Numbered from the stretch's first letter, positions 18,193 through 27,246 are shown. The stretch is 48,815 nucleotides of DNA from Pedobacter segetis (GCF_016623585.1 NZ_JAEHFY010000025.1:1-48815); one strand, 5' to 3'. Notes: generated by a model not told the origin, from the letters alone. Translations and numbers: made by a program.

Positions 18193-19188
18193 TTATACCT
18201 GATCTAATATTTCCTTTTCTTGAGGCCTACCATTTTTGAATGCCTTACGTGGCGTTAAACCTAATAGCTCAAACATCGCCATATCATCTTTAAACTCTGG
18301 ATTTGGAGTGGTTAAAAGTTTATCGCCCGCAAAAATAGAATTTGCACCAGCCATAAAGCAAAAAGCTTGTTCTAATGTGCTCATTTCGTTTCTACCTGCA
18401 GATAAACGTACAACGGTTTTAGGCATCACAATCCTAACGGTTGCGATCATCCTAACCATATCCCAAATACTTACCCTAGGTTGATCGGCCAATGGTGTTC
18501 CTTTAACAGGCACCAAAGCATTTACCGGTACCGATTCTGGATGTTGGGCCATATTGGCCAAAACTTTAATCATGGCAATTCTATCATTTACGGTTTCCCC
18601 TAAACCAATAATCCCACCGCTACAAACGGTCAGTTTTGCCTTACGAACGTTTTCTATGGTTTTTAAACGATCGTCATAGGTTCGGGTAGAGATTATGCGT
18701 TTATAATCCTCTTCGGATGTATCTAGATTATGATTATAAGCATATAAACCCGCATCGGCCAATCTCTGGGCTTGGTTGGCATTTAGCATGCCCAAAGTAC
18801 AGCAAACTTCCATATCCATTCCATTAACCGCCTTAACCATCTCGATCACCTTATCAAAATCGCGGTTATCACGCACCTCACGCCATGCGGCCCCCATACA
18901 TAACCTAGAAGCTCCGCCATCTTTTGCTTTTTGGGCAACGGCAATTACCTCATCAACCTTCATCATGGCCTGCACCTCCAAATCTGTTTGGTAGCGGGCG
19001 GCTTGAGGGCAATAAGCACAATCTTCTGGACAGCCTCCGGTTTTTATTGAAATAAGTGAGCTAATCTGCACTTCTGAATAATCTTTATTTTCACGATGAA
19101 TACTAGCGGCCTGATAAACCAAATCTAAAAATGGTTGATTATAAATAGCTAATATTTCTTCTTTTGTCCAGTTGTGTTTTGTTTGCAT
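18193..19188 (-). CDS. bioB: Biotin synthase
   Basis: A 331-residue radical SAM enzyme inserting sulfur into dethiobiotin, the last step of biotin synthesis. The radical SAM cluster motif is C53-PED-C57-AY-C60, and the second [2Fe-2S] site region is present ([28 protein letters not shown]). The length is normal and the chain is complete. The other bio genes are not nearby. No biotin operator or BirA site is evident upstream, though Bacteroidota sites are poorly known. It stands alone on the minus strand, 78 bases downstream of mgtE. Confidence 0.96.
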   Translation of the reverse strand: MQTKHNWTKEEILAIYNQPFLDLVYQAASIHRENKDYSEVQISSLISIKTGGCPEDCAYCPQAARYQTDLEVQAMMKVDEVIAVAQKAKDGGASRLCMGAAWREVRDNRDFDKVIEMVKAVNGMDMEVCCTLGMLNANQAQRLADAGLYAYNHNLDTSEEDYKRIISTRTYDDRLKTIENVRKAKLTVCSGGIIGLGETVNDRIAMIKVLANMAQHPESVPVNALVPVKGTPLADQPRVSIWDMVRMIATVRIVMPKTVVRLSAGRNEMSTLEQAFCFMAGANSIFAGDKLLTTPNPEFKDDMAMFELLGLTPRKAFKNGRPQEKEILDQV

Positions 19189-19266
19189 TTGTTTTATTTA
19201 AAAATTATACCAACTAAGGTAAATTGTTTATGAGCTTATCTGTTGAGACATTGTTTACCGCTACAA

Positions 19267-20616
19267 TTATAGCAATAATTTAGAGGCTAGGCCTAATAAA
19301 AGTAAGAATCCAAATACGTCGGTAAAGGTGGTTATGATAATTGATGAAGCTACTGCGGGATCTATCCCTACTCGTTTTAATATTAATGGAATTCCTGCCC
19401 CGGTAATGCCGGCAATTAATAAGTTACCTGTCATGGCGATGAAAATCACCAATCCCAAAAGCAAATTATCATCATAAAAATAAGCGAATAAAAACACTAT
19501 CAATCCATTTACGGCGCCATTAATTAGCCCCACCGTTAGCTCTTTTAATACTGTTTTATAAGCCTGGTTATCAGTTAAATCACTTAAAGTTATTCTACGA
19601 ACGGTTACTGCCAAGGCTTGTGTTGCGGCGTTACCTCCCATCCCTGCAATAATTGTCATGTACCCTGCTAAAACCACTATTTTTGTTACGGTAGGTTCAA
19701 AATATCGGATTACGGATGAAGCCAAAAAGGCGGTTCCTAAATTCAATATCAGCCATGGCAAGCGAGATTTAACGGCTTCTATCCAATTACCGCTTAGTTC
19801 CTCATCTTCAGATACACCAGAGAATTTCAGAATATCCTCTGTGTTTTCCTCTTGCATTACATCTATCACATCATCAAAGGTTACCCTACCCAACAGTTTC
19901 ATGTTTAAATCTACCACTGGTATGCTGGTAAGGTTATATTGAGAAATTAGATCTGCTACTTCTTCTTGATCGGTGCTGGTTTTAACAAACACAAATTCTG
20001 TGTTTACTATATCGGCTATTTTGGCATTTGCCTTCGCTTTAATGATGTCTTTTAAAGAGACTATTCCTTTTAAAATATCATCATGATCTACAACATATAT
20101 GGTATAAAATTCTTCTATCTCTTCGCTTTGTAGAATGATCTGGTCAATCGCCTGTTTTTTAGACATATCAGCATCAACCTTAATTACCTCGGTATTCATC
20201 AAACCACCTGCCGTGTCTTCGGCATAGGTCATTAAATTTCTGATGTTTACCGCATCCTCCTTATCTAGCTCTTGTAAAATATCATGCTGGTCTTGCTCAT
20301 CCATTTGGGAGATGATGTCCGTAGCATCGTCATAATCCAGCTCTTCAACAATTTCTTGTCTTTTTTCTGGCTCAAGGTCTATTAAGAGTTCTTCTGGATG
20401 TGCCTCATGGCTCATTTCTGAAATAATCTCAGAAGCTAAATCAATCGGAAGAAGGTTGATGATTTTCTTTTGAGATTCTAAGGATATGGACTCAAAAAGA
20501 ATGGCAATCTCAGAGGCATGATAATCGGCCAATAGCAACAAGAGGTCTTGATCACCGCCTTCTAAAGCTTGTTTAACTTTGAGTATATCTGTCTTATCTA
20601 GCTCAAAAGATTGCAT
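19267..20616 (-). CDS. mgtE: Magnesium transporter MgtE
   Basis: A 449-residue Mg2+ channel/transporter. The N domain (about 1-130) has the MgtE helical repeats rich in Asp/Glu. Two CBS domains (about 135-255, starting NTEVIKVDADMSKKQAID) sense Mg2+. The membrane part (about 285-449) has five predicted helices, with the pore signature GGNAATQALAVTVRR. It closes when cytoplasmic Mg2+ is high, by analogy with characterised MgtE. The length is standard. It lies upstream of bioB on the same strand; 78 bases between them give no clear terminator. Confidence 0.95.
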   Translation of the reverse strand: MQSFELDKTDILKVKQALEGGDQDLLLLLADYHASEIAILFESISLESQKKIINLLPIDLASEIISEMSHEAHPEELLIDLEPEKRQEIVEELDYDDATDIISQMDEQDQHDILQELDKEDAVNIRNLMTYAEDTAGGLMNTEVIKVDADMSKKQAIDQIILQSEEIEEFYTIYVVDHDDILKGIVSLKDIIKAKANAKIADIVNTEFVFVKTSTDQEEVADLISQYNLTSIPVVDLNMKLLGRVTFDDVIDVMQEENTEDILKFSGVSEDEELSGNWIEAVKSRLPWLILNLGTAFLASSVIRYFEPTVTKIVVLAGYMTIIAGMGGNAATQALAVTVRRITLSDLTDNQAYKTVLKELTVGLINGAVNGLIVFLFAYFYDDNLLLGLVIFIAMTGNLLIAGITGAGIPLILKRVGIDPAVASSIIITTFTDVFGFLLLLGLASKLLL

Positions 20617-20722
20617 ATTGGCTAAATTAATTCTAAAGCTTTAAAATAAAGTATTTTTTGGAATATAATTTTAACAACCTATTATTTGACCAACAAAAAT
20701 GTTCTTTTAAAACACGTAAAAC

Positions 20723-20760
20723 AAAAAAGTCTCAACTTTTTAAAACGTTGAGACTTTTTT
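20723..20760 (-). terminator. Strong terminator of rplU-rpmA
   Basis: AAAAAAGTCTCAAC (20723-20736) and GTTGAGACTTTTTT (20747-20760) form a perfect 14-bp stem with a 10-base loop. A- and T-runs at both ends make it effective on either strand. It ends the ribosomal protein operon on the minus strand, 20 bases past the rpmA stop. Confidence 0.9.
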
Positions 20761-20780
20761 GCACTGTTGGTTAAATATTC

Positions 20781-21236
20781 TTATTCTGCAGCATCAGTTT
20801 TTTTTGCAGCTGTTTTTTTAACGGTAGCTTTCTTTTCTTTTGGCTCTTTAACCTCTGCCACCTTAGCTTTGGGTTTTGCCTCCTTTTTAACCGGAGTCTT
20901 ATCTTCTACCACCTTTTTAGGGGCAACTTCTTTAGTTTCTACCTTTTTATTTTTTAAAGCCTCTAAAATTGGTGCAGAAAAATCTACGGGGATAATAGAA
21001 ACATAAGATTTGTTATCTGCTTTTTTCCTAAAAGAAACTTTGCCATCAACCAAAGCAAATAATGTATGGTCTTTGCCTATACCCACATTTTTTTCTGGGT
21101 GGTGTTTAGTGCCACGTTGGCGAACGATGATGTTACCGGCAATTGCAGCCTGACCACCATAAATTTTAATACCTAAACGTTTGCTATGCGATTCTCTACC
21201 GTTGTTAGAGCTACCGGCTCCTTTTTTGTGTGCCAT
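20781..21236 (-). CDS. rpmA: 50S ribosomal protein L27 with long C-terminal tail
   Basis: The first about 88 residues are a normal L27 ([50 protein letters not shown]). The N-terminal tail that reaches the peptidyl transferase centre begins directly at MAHKKG, so there is no Firmicutes-type cleavable leader. An unusual tail of about 60 residues follows, made almost only of Lys, Ala, Val, Glu, Pro and Thr (for example [19 protein letters not shown]), giving 151 residues against the usual 85-90. The tail is probably disordered and basic, and could contact rRNA or other partners. It is in an operon with rplU, 54 bases downstream of it. Confidence 0.95.
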   Translation of the reverse strand: MAHKKGAGSSNNGRESHSKRLGIKIYGGQAAIAGNIIVRQRGTKHHPEKNVGIGKDHTLFALVDGKVSFRKKADNKSYVSIIPVDFSAPILEALKNKKVETKEVAPKKVVEDKTPVKKEAKPKAKVAEVKEPKEKKATVKKTAAKKTDAAE

Positions 21237-21290
21237 GTTTTATCTATTTAACTAGGTATAAACCCAGTATAATTAAATTAATGTAAATAA

Positions 21291-21602
21291 TTAGATCGAA
21301 ATATTATCGATTTGGATCTTAGTGAAAGACTGACGGTGACCGTTTTTCTTTTTATAACCTTTTCTTCTCTTTTTGTGGAAAACTATTACTTTTTCTCCTT
21401 TTAAATGAGACACGATCTTGGCAGAAACCTTAGCACCTTTAACAGCAGGCAAACCCACTGATATTTTACCTTCGTTTTCTATCAATAACACGTTGTCAAA
21501 TTCAATACTAGCGCCTTCTTCTCCTTGTAACCTGTGTACAAAAAGATGCTGGTCTTTAGCAACTTTAAATTGCTGCCCTGCTATACTTACTATTGCGTAC
21601 AT
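21291..21602 (-). CDS. rplU: 50S ribosomal protein L21
   Basis: A 103-residue L21 protein binding 23S rRNA in the large subunit. [18 protein letters not shown] at the start and [21 protein letters not shown] at the end are the standard family blocks. It is the first gene of the usual rplU-rpmA operon, with a good Bacteroidota promoter 34-63 bases upstream and a strong terminator after rpmA. Confidence 0.97.
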   Translation of the reverse strand: MYAIVSIAGQQFKVAKDQHLFVHRLQGEEGASIEFDNVLLIENEGKISVGLPAVKGAKVSAKIVSHLKGEKVIVFHKKRRKGYKKKNGHRQSFTKIQIDNISI

Positions 21603-21635
21603 TGTTTAAAAATTATTGTTTAAAAATTTGAGGTG

Positions 21636-21665
21636 CAAATATAGGGATAAAGTTTTGTTTATCAA
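21636..21665 (-). promoter_or_regulatory. Bacteroidota-type promoter of rplU-rpmA
   Basis: Minus-strand TATATTTG (21643-21636) is a perfect TAnnTTTG -7 box, and TTG (21665-21663) lies 19 bases upstream as the -33 box. The sequence around the -7 box (CCCTATATTTGCACCT) also appears upstream of prfC. Confidence 0.75.
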
Positions 21666-21697
21666 ATCTGATTTGTGTTTTTATCAAAGGAGAATGA

Positions 21698-22159
21698 TCA
21701 ATAATTGGGTCTGTTTAAAATAACCTGATAAATTATTGCGCTTCTAATATCAAAATCTATCCTATCATCTTCAAGTGGTGGCGGAAATTCAAATTGATGA
21801 TGATGTTTTTGATGGATTAACCTACCCGCCATCACTTGCGCCGATGGCACTTCTGGATTGTAATAATCTTTTACGGCCAACTTATCTGCCTTATTTACGT
21901 TTTCGGCTTCGTTCCTCAATTTTTCCCTTTCTAAACGCCTCTGTTCTAAATAAGCCTGTACATCTGTTGTATCTTCTCTCATCTGCGGTGGTTTTGCTTC
22001 CGCAGTTGCCGATTGGGCATTTTGGGGAATATGAGGATTTTCGGAAATCCTCTTTGCTGCCTTTTCTTTTTCTTTTTTAAAGTTGAGATAAGCACTATAA
22101 AGAAAATAAGCAATAGGTAATAGAATAAATATGATTTTTTCCACGATGTAATTTATCAA
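21698..22159 (-). CDS. Hypothetical membrane-anchored protein
   Basis: A 153-residue protein I do not recognise. It has one N-terminal hydrophobic segment (IIFILLPIAYFLYSAYL, about 9-25). A charged, probably helical region follows (NFKKEKEKAAKR, then AYLEQRRLEREKLRNEAE). A histidine-rich patch (HQKHHHQFEF, about 116-125) and a C-terminal segment with hydrophobic residues (IRSAIIYQVIL) complete it. The predicted topology is a single anchor with a cytoplasmic tail. It lies upstream of rplU on the same strand, but the rplU promoter separates them. The lack of stops across 460 bases, the topology and sensible composition support a real gene. Confidence 0.6.
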   Translation of the reverse strand: MINYIVEKIIFILLPIAYFLYSAYLNFKKEKEKAAKRISENPHIPQNAQSATAEAKPPQMREDTTDVQAYLEQRRLEREKLRNEAENVNKADKLAVKDYYNPEVPSAQVMAGRLIHQKHHHQFEFPPPLEDDRIDFDIRSAIIYQVILNRPNY

Positions 22160-22325
22160 AAATTAAAAAGAAACTTAAATAGCCGGCTATTATATTACCT
22201 AATAATTTGTTTATTGTTAATTATACAAATATTAATACACAATTTTATGAATTATTTATACAATTTATCGAATATTTATATATTTGGTCAAAAATTAATC
22301 AAATTAAAAAACAAAAAGTATTAGC

Positions 22326-22529
22326 ATGAAAAATTTATTCAAATTCGGATTTTTTGCTTTAGCAATCTCATTATCTGTTGTTGCTTGTAACTCAAACAAA
22401 GCTACAGACTCATCAGCAGATTCTGCAAAGGTTGATTCTACTATGATGGATTCTACGATGATGGATTCTACCAAAATGGATTCTACGATGACAGACTCTA
22501 CTAAAATGGATTCAACTGCAAAAATGTAA
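22326..22529 (+). CDS. Small lipoprotein with Met-Asp-Ser-Thr repeats
   Basis: A 67-residue secreted lipoprotein. The signal peptide (MKNLFKFGFFALAISLSV) ends in the lipobox VVAC with Cys at about 21. The mature part is only 47 residues and consists largely of the repeat MDST(M/K)/TDST, six to seven times over in MMDSTMMDSTKMDST. The function is unknown; the repeats are low-complexity and rich in Ser, Thr and Met. The gene has its own strong terminator directly downstream. Confidence 0.75.
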   Translation: MKNLFKFGFFALAISLSVVACNSNKATDSSADSAKVDSTMMDSTMMDSTKMDSTMTDSTKMDSTAKM

Positions 22530-22546
22530 TCGTTAGTTTTAAAGAA

Positions 22547-22584
22547 AAAAAATCCTGCATTTAATTATAAGTGCAGGATTTTTT
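22547..22584 (+). terminator. Strong terminator of the small lipoprotein gene
   Basis: AAAAAATCCTGCA (22547-22559) and TGCAGGATTTTTT (22572-22584) form a perfect 13-bp stem with a 12-base loop and flanking A and T runs. It lies between the lipoprotein gene and the convergent hypothetical gene and can serve both. Confidence 0.9.
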
Positions 22585-22609
22585 GTTTTATATGATAGGG
22601 TTGATAAAT

Positions 22610-22831
22610 TTAACTTGCTTGGGCTAGACCATGTGAGGCGTTGCAAATTTGAGATTTAAGAAAGTTTAGGTCTTCTCTAAGGATATTTAGCAATTCATTA
22701 TCGTAAGCTTTGGTGGCCATACTGATGAGTTTTGCTTTCACTTTTGAACGCTGCTCTTGAATATCGCTTTTTAAAATCGATAATAGTTCTGAGTCAAAAT
22801 TTGATGGTATTCTAGTTAAGTCATTTTTCAT
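22610..22831 (-). CDS. Hypothetical protein with internal duplication
   Basis: A 73-residue protein of unknown function. It shows an internal repeat: NFDSELLSILKSDIQEQRSK (about 11-30) corresponds to AYDNELLNILREDLNFLKSQ (about 42-61), each a predicted amphipathic helix. The ATG at 22831 is the natural start. It is isolated, convergent with the small lipoprotein gene and near its terminator. The repeat and sensible composition argue that it is a gene, but I recognise no family. Confidence 0.55.
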   Translation of the reverse strand: MKNDLTRIPSNFDSELLSILKSDIQEQRSKVKAKLISMATKAYDNELLNILREDLNFLKSQICNASHGLAQAS

Positions 22832-23050
22832 AATCGTGTTTTTTTAAATGGTTATTGAGCTTAATACCAAATAAGTGCCAAACAATTTTTGATGAGAAAT
22901 AGATCTATTTTAGTAAAATACGGCAGTTTTAAAGTTAGTTTCTATTAAAACGAGATGGTTTTAGTTTCTAAATCATCAAAATATGTTCTTTTTTTAAGAC
23001 AGTTTGTTGTATTAATATCATGAGGGGGATATTTATTAAGCTTAAATGTT

Positions 23051-23058
23051 TATTTTTG
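23051..23058 (+). promoter_or_regulatory. Putative -7 box of the YrdC/Sua5 gene
   Basis: TATTTTTG matches TAnnTTTG and lies 7 bases before the ATG at 23066, again implying a very short leader. No -33 TTG with usual spacing is seen. Confidence 0.35.
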
Positions 23059-23065
23059 GAGTAAG

Positions 23066-23692
23066 ATGCTCGTACGCCTTTATCCAGAAAATCCCAATGA
23101 AAAAATTTTAGAACAGATCGTTGATGTTCTTAGAAAAGGTGGGATCATCATTTACCCAACCGATACCATTTATGGTTTGGGTTGCGATATCACCAACCAG
23201 AAAGCCATTGAGAAAATCGCAAAATTAAGAGGCTTAAAACCCGAAAAAGCAAATTTTTCTTTTATATGTTATGATTTGAGCCACATATCTGATTATATTA
23301 AGCCCATTGATAACAGCATATTTCGAGTTTTAAAAAAGGCTTTGCCCGGGCCATTTACCTTTATATTTAACGCTAGTAATAATGTTCCTAAATTATTATC
23401 CAAAAACAAAAAAACGGTGGGCATCAGGGTCCCTGATAATAACATAGCAAGACAAATTGTTAAAATGTTGGGCCACCCTATTTTATCTACATCTATACAT
23501 GATGAAGATGAAATTATAGAATACACCACAGATCCCGAACTGATCTTTGAAAAGTATGAAGACCGTGTAGATTTAGTTATTGATGGAGGTTATGGCGATA
23601 ATGTACCTTCAACCGTGATCGATTGTACCTCTGGCGATTTTCAAGTTTTAAGGGAAGGGAAAGGAAATATTGAAGATTATATTTCATCATAA
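23066..23692 (+). CDS. Threonylcarbamoyl-AMP synthase family protein (YrdC/Sua5/YciO)
   Basis: A 208-residue single-domain YrdC-fold protein. GGIIIYPTDTIYGLGCDITN, AIEKIAKLRGLKPEKANFS, LPGPFTFIF, KTVGIRVPDN and PSTVIDCTSGDFQVLREGKG are the family blocks. Members make threonylcarbamoyl-AMP from Thr, bicarbonate and ATP for t6A37 tRNA modification. The sequence is closest in texture to the shorter YrdC/YciO type without the extra Sua5 domain. YciO-type members have weaker or unclear activity, so the gene symbol is left open. It is monocistronic upstream of the nhaA pair. Confidence 0.85.
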   Translation: MLVRLYPENPNEKILEQIVDVLRKGGIIIYPTDTIYGLGCDITNQKAIEKIAKLRGLKPEKANFSFICYDLSHISDYIKPIDNSIFRVLKKALPGPFTFIFNASNNVPKLLSKNKKTVGIRVPDNNIARQIVKMLGHPILSTSIHDEDEIIEYTTDPELIFEKYEDRVDLVIDGGYGDNVPSTVIDCTSGDFQVLREGKGNIEDYISS

Positions 23693-23830
23693 TACTGTTT
23701 AGGTCGATAATCTAATTTTAAATAAAGCATACCAGCCAAACAAAAATTATTGATGGATAACCAAACTCGGCCTATTTTTATTTACAGTTTCTAAATCTTT
23801 TAGGCTAAATTTTTTCTTATTTTAGCGAAT

Positions 23831-25018
23831 ATGGCCAAAATAATCAACTTAAAACCTTATAAAGACTTTTTCAAATCAGAATCTACCGGGGGCATCCTTT
23901 TAATGCTTTGTGTAGTTGTTAGTTTGATCATTGCCAATTCTGGTATTGGCAATAATTTCAATAATTTATTATCTACAAAAATAGGCTTTGAAAACTCTGT
24001 TATTGATCTAAGATACAGTATTTTATTATGGATAAACGATGGCCTAATGGCCATCTTCTTTTTGATGGTTGGTTTAGAGATAAAAAGAGAATTAGTAGAA
24101 GGAGAGCTATCTAGTATCAAACAAGCCAGCCTACCAATTATCGCGGCAATTGGAGGTATGCTTGTTCCGGCCTGTATATATATCATCTTAGATTCATCGG
24201 CACAAACAGGCCATGGCTGGGGTATTCCTATGGCCACAGACATCGCTTTTGCTATTGCTATCCTTTCTATATTGGGCAGCAAAGTTCCTAATTCCTTAAA
24301 AGTTTTTTTAACAGCTTTAGCCATCGTTGATGATTTGGGTGCCATCTTGGTGATTGCATTATTTTATTCTAATGAGATACATTTTGAATACCTTTTATAT
24401 TCTGGTGCCATCATGGTTTTATTGATAGCTTTCAATTATTTTGGCGTAAAGAAGCTTGCATTTTATATCATCCCGGGTATTTTGATGTGGTATTTTATCC
24501 ATCATTCTGGCATACATGCCACAATTGCTGGTGTTCTTACCGCCTTAACGATCCCAACTAATGCAACTGATAATGCCTCTCCATTAGAAAAATTAGAGCA
24601 TTTGCTGGTAAAACCCGTCAATTTTATCATCATGCCCTTATTTGCGATCGCAAATACAAATATCAGGTTTGAATCTGAGATGTTGAACAACATTACATCG
24701 GGCTTGAGCATTGCCATTATTTGTGGCTTATTAATAGGCAAGCCCCTGGGCATATTATCCTTTTCTTGGCTTTCTGTAAAACTAAAAATCAGTAAACTCC
24801 CGCAAACGGCAACATGGGCACAAATTGGAGGGCTTGGCTTATTAGGCGGCATTGGTTTTACCATGTCGATATTCATAGCGTTGCTCTCTTTGCCCCAACC
24901 AGAGTACCAAACACAGGCAAAGTTCTCTATTTTAATTGCTTCTGTTTGTGCAGGTATTTTAGGCTATTCGGTATTGAAATTCTTAGGGAAATCAAAAAAA
25001 AGAATGATTTTAAAATAA
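23831..25018 (+). CDS. nhaA: Na+/H+ antiporter NhaA, copy 1
   Basis: A 395-residue inner-membrane antiporter exporting Na+ in exchange for H+, serving pH and salt homeostasis. The functional Asp pair is D167-D168 (TALAIVDDLGAILVIALFY). ESTGGILLMLCV, WINDGLMAIFFLMVGLEIKRELVEGEL, HHSGIHATIAGVL and GGIGFTMSIFIALLSL are conserved NhaA blocks, and the helices number about 12. The length is normal. A second, clearly homologous nhaA follows after 217 AT-rich bases. Confidence 0.95.
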   Translation: MAKIINLKPYKDFFKSESTGGILLMLCVVVSLIIANSGIGNNFNNLLSTKIGFENSVIDLRYSILLWINDGLMAIFFLMVGLEIKRELVEGELSSIKQASLPIIAAIGGMLVPACIYIILDSSAQTGHGWGIPMATDIAFAIAILSILGSKVPNSLKVFLTALAIVDDLGAILVIALFYSNEIHFEYLLYSGAIMVLLIAFNYFGVKKLAFYIIPGILMWYFIHHSGIHATIAGVLTALTIPTNATDNASPLEKLEHLLVKPVNFIIMPLFAIANTNIRFESEMLNNITSGLSIAIICGLLIGKPLGILSFSWLSVKLKISKLPQTATWAQIGGLGLLGGIGFTMSIFIALLSLPQPEYQTQAKFSILIASVCAGILGYSVLKFLGKSKKRMILK

Positions 25019-25235
25019 ATTACCTATTAAAAACCTCAAATTCCCTAGAATTAAAACCATTTACATTAAATAATCTTTAATTATCTTGTGTTTTTCTAAT
25101 ATCATTTTAATAATTTGATATTTTAAGCTTTATTATTCTATTTTTATTCTAAAAAATGCTTTAAATCATTTTTTTGTTTATTTTTATTCAAATAATATTT
25201 AATTTTATGTTAATTATTAGAAAATAACAATCAAA

Positions 25236-26477
25236 ATGAGAGAAATAAGCAAAAAAGTATATAAAAAGTTTTTAAAAACAGAATCTAAGGCAGGTATTAT
25301 TCTAATTTTTTGTGTACTAATTTCAATTCTTGTTGCTAATTCTTCTTTAGGGGGTTATTTTAATGAATTATTAAATTTTAAGTTAGGCATAGCAACTAAC
25401 GGAATTGATTTAAACTTTAGTTCTTTAAGTTGGATAAACGATGGCTTAATGGCCATTTTCTTCTTATATGTTGGTTTGGAAATTAAAAGGGAAGTAATTG
25501 ATGGAGAGTTAAAATCCATTAAGCAATCGTCATTACCGATAATTGCCGCATTGGGCGGTATGTTAATGCCAGCATTGCTCTTTGCATTAATTAACATTGG
25601 GTCTGTAACATCTAAAGGTTGGGGAATTCCGATGGCAACTGATATTGCTTTTGCTATTGGTATTTTATCTGTTCTTGGTGATAGGGTCCCAAAATCTTTA
25701 AAGGTGTTTTTAACCGCCTTGGCCATTGTTGATGATTTAGGAGCTATTTTAGTTATTGCCGTCTTTTACACCTCAGATTTACATTTTACCTATTTGATGT
25801 TGGCTGCCGGGGTTTTTGCGTTTCAGATGGCTTTAAATTATTTTGGGGCTAAAAAACTTATCTATTATATTATCCCGGGTATGGTTTTATGGTATTTGAT
25901 CCACCACAGTGGGATACACGCTACCATTGCCGGTGTTTTGACGGCTATTGCCATACCTGCAACAAGCGAAAAGAGGAAACATTCTCCATTAGAAAAATTG
26001 GAAGGTTTATTAAGCAACCCTGTAAGTTATATCATTATGCCATTATTTGCTTTGGCAAATACCAATATAAGGTTTGAATCTGAAATGATCAAAGGATTAA
26101 CCAACCCTTTAGGCTTGGGAATTTTAGCAGGATTATTTTTGGGAAAACCACTTGGAATAACATTAGCCACATGGATCGCCATTAAATTTAAAATAGCCAA
26201 AAAACCTAGGTTAGCTAGTTGGAAGCAAATATCTGGGGTTGCGATGTTGGGCGGCATAGGTTTTACCATGTCTATATTTGTATCGATACTTTCTTTTGGC
26301 GCACCTATATTTCAGTTGGAGGCTAAATTCTCTATCCTTATTGCATCAATTATCTCTGCAACTGCAGGTTATGTTTTCTTAAATTATTTGAGCAAAAAAC
26401 ATTCTCCGGTTATAATTAAACAAAAGGTTAAAGAAGAAACATATTCTGGCAAAGAAAAACTAGAGCTTAGTCTCTAA
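25236..26477 (+). CDS. nhaA: Na+/H+ antiporter NhaA, copy 2
   Basis: A 413-residue NhaA paralogue of the preceding gene. The Asp pair is D166-D167 in the same block (TALAIVDDLGAILVIAVFY), so the transport site is intact. Many positions are identical to copy 1 (SWINDGLMAIFFLYVGLEIKRE, HHSGIHATIAGVLTA, GGIGFTMSIFVSIL), but the sequences have diverged widely, so the duplication is not recent. The C-terminus is about 18 residues longer and charged. It converges with trpA, the coding ends overlapping by 11 bases. Confidence 0.95.
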   Translation: MREISKKVYKKFLKTESKAGIILIFCVLISILVANSSLGGYFNELLNFKLGIATNGIDLNFSSLSWINDGLMAIFFLYVGLEIKREVIDGELKSIKQSSLPIIAALGGMLMPALLFALINIGSVTSKGWGIPMATDIAFAIGILSVLGDRVPKSLKVFLTALAIVDDLGAILVIAVFYTSDLHFTYLMLAAGVFAFQMALNYFGAKKLIYYIIPGMVLWYLIHHSGIHATIAGVLTAIAIPATSEKRKHSPLEKLEGLLSNPVSYIIMPLFALANTNIRFESEMIKGLTNPLGLGILAGLFLGKPLGITLATWIAIKFKIAKKPRLASWKQISGVAMLGGIGFTMSIFVSILSFGAPIFQLEAKFSILIASIISATAGYVFLNYLSKKHSPVIIKQKVKEETYSGKEKLELSL

Positions 26478-27240
26478 TTTTTCTGATAAATTGTGGGATA
26501 TGACTTAAATAATCTTTTGCATTTCCAATTGTTTTAACAAAAGCAGAACCTACAATGGCTCCATTTGCATACTGATTTGCTCTCATAAAACTATTTTTAT
26601 CAGAAATACCAAAACCTATAATGAGTGGGTTTTTTGGGTTTAAGCTTTTTACTCTTTCATAATATTCTCCAATTTCATCAGATACGTTTAAACTTTTACC
26701 CGTTGTAGATGACGATGATAACAAATAGATAAAGCCGTTAGAAAGCTCATCTATTTTTTTTATCCTTTCATTAGATGTTTGAGGGGTTACCAAAAAAACA
26801 TTACTTAAGCCGTTTTTAATAAAATCATCTTGATAGATCTCTTCATATTCATTAAGTGGTAAATCTGGTACAATTACACCATCCACGCCAGCATCGGCGG
26901 CAGCCTTACAAAAATTAGCTACACCGTATTGGATCATTGGGTTTGCGTACCCCATCAGCAAAACTGGGATAGTAACCCTAGTTCTTAAATCTTTTAATTG
27001 CTGAAACAAAAGCTTTAAAGTCATGCCGTTTTCTATCGCAACTTGCGAGCTGTTTTGGATAACGGGGCCATCTGCCAAAGGGTCTGAATAAGGGAAACCT
27101 ATCTCTAAAAAATCGGCCCCAGCTTTTTCTAAAGCTTCGGCAATTTTTATGGTAGCGCCAATTTCTGGGTAACCTGCCGTAAAATAGATGGATAAAATAT
27201 TGTTTTTCTTTTTCTCAAAGAGTTGTTGTAATCTGTTCAT
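26467..27240 (-). CDS. trpA: Tryptophan synthase alpha subunit
   Basis: A 257-residue alpha subunit cleaving indole-3-glycerol phosphate to indole for TrpB. YFTAGYPEIGATIKIAEALEKAGADFLEIGFPYSDPLADGP holds the catalytic Glu and Asp, and LVTPQTSNERI and FIYLLSSSSTTG are conserved phosphate-site and loop segments. The length is standard. It is the last gene of the trp operon, 6 bases after the PDDEXK nuclease gene, and its end overlaps the end of the convergent nhaA copy 2 by 11 bases. Confidence 0.96.
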   Translation of the reverse strand: MNRLQQLFEKKKNNILSIYFTAGYPEIGATIKIAEALEKAGADFLEIGFPYSDPLADGPVIQNSSQVAIENGMTLKLLFQQLKDLRTRVTIPVLLMGYANPMIQYGVANFCKAAADAGVDGVIVPDLPLNEYEEIYQDDFIKNGLSNVFLVTPQTSNERIKKIDELSNGFIYLLSSSSTTGKSLNVSDEIGEYYERVKSLNPKNPLIIGFGISDKNSFMRANQYANGAIVGSAFVKTIGNAKDYLSHIPQFIRKIRD

Positions 27241-27246
27241 TTGGTT

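Noticed and set aside
19189-19266. Biotin operator upstream of bioB
   Set aside because: No palindrome resembling a BirA site was found in the short gap.
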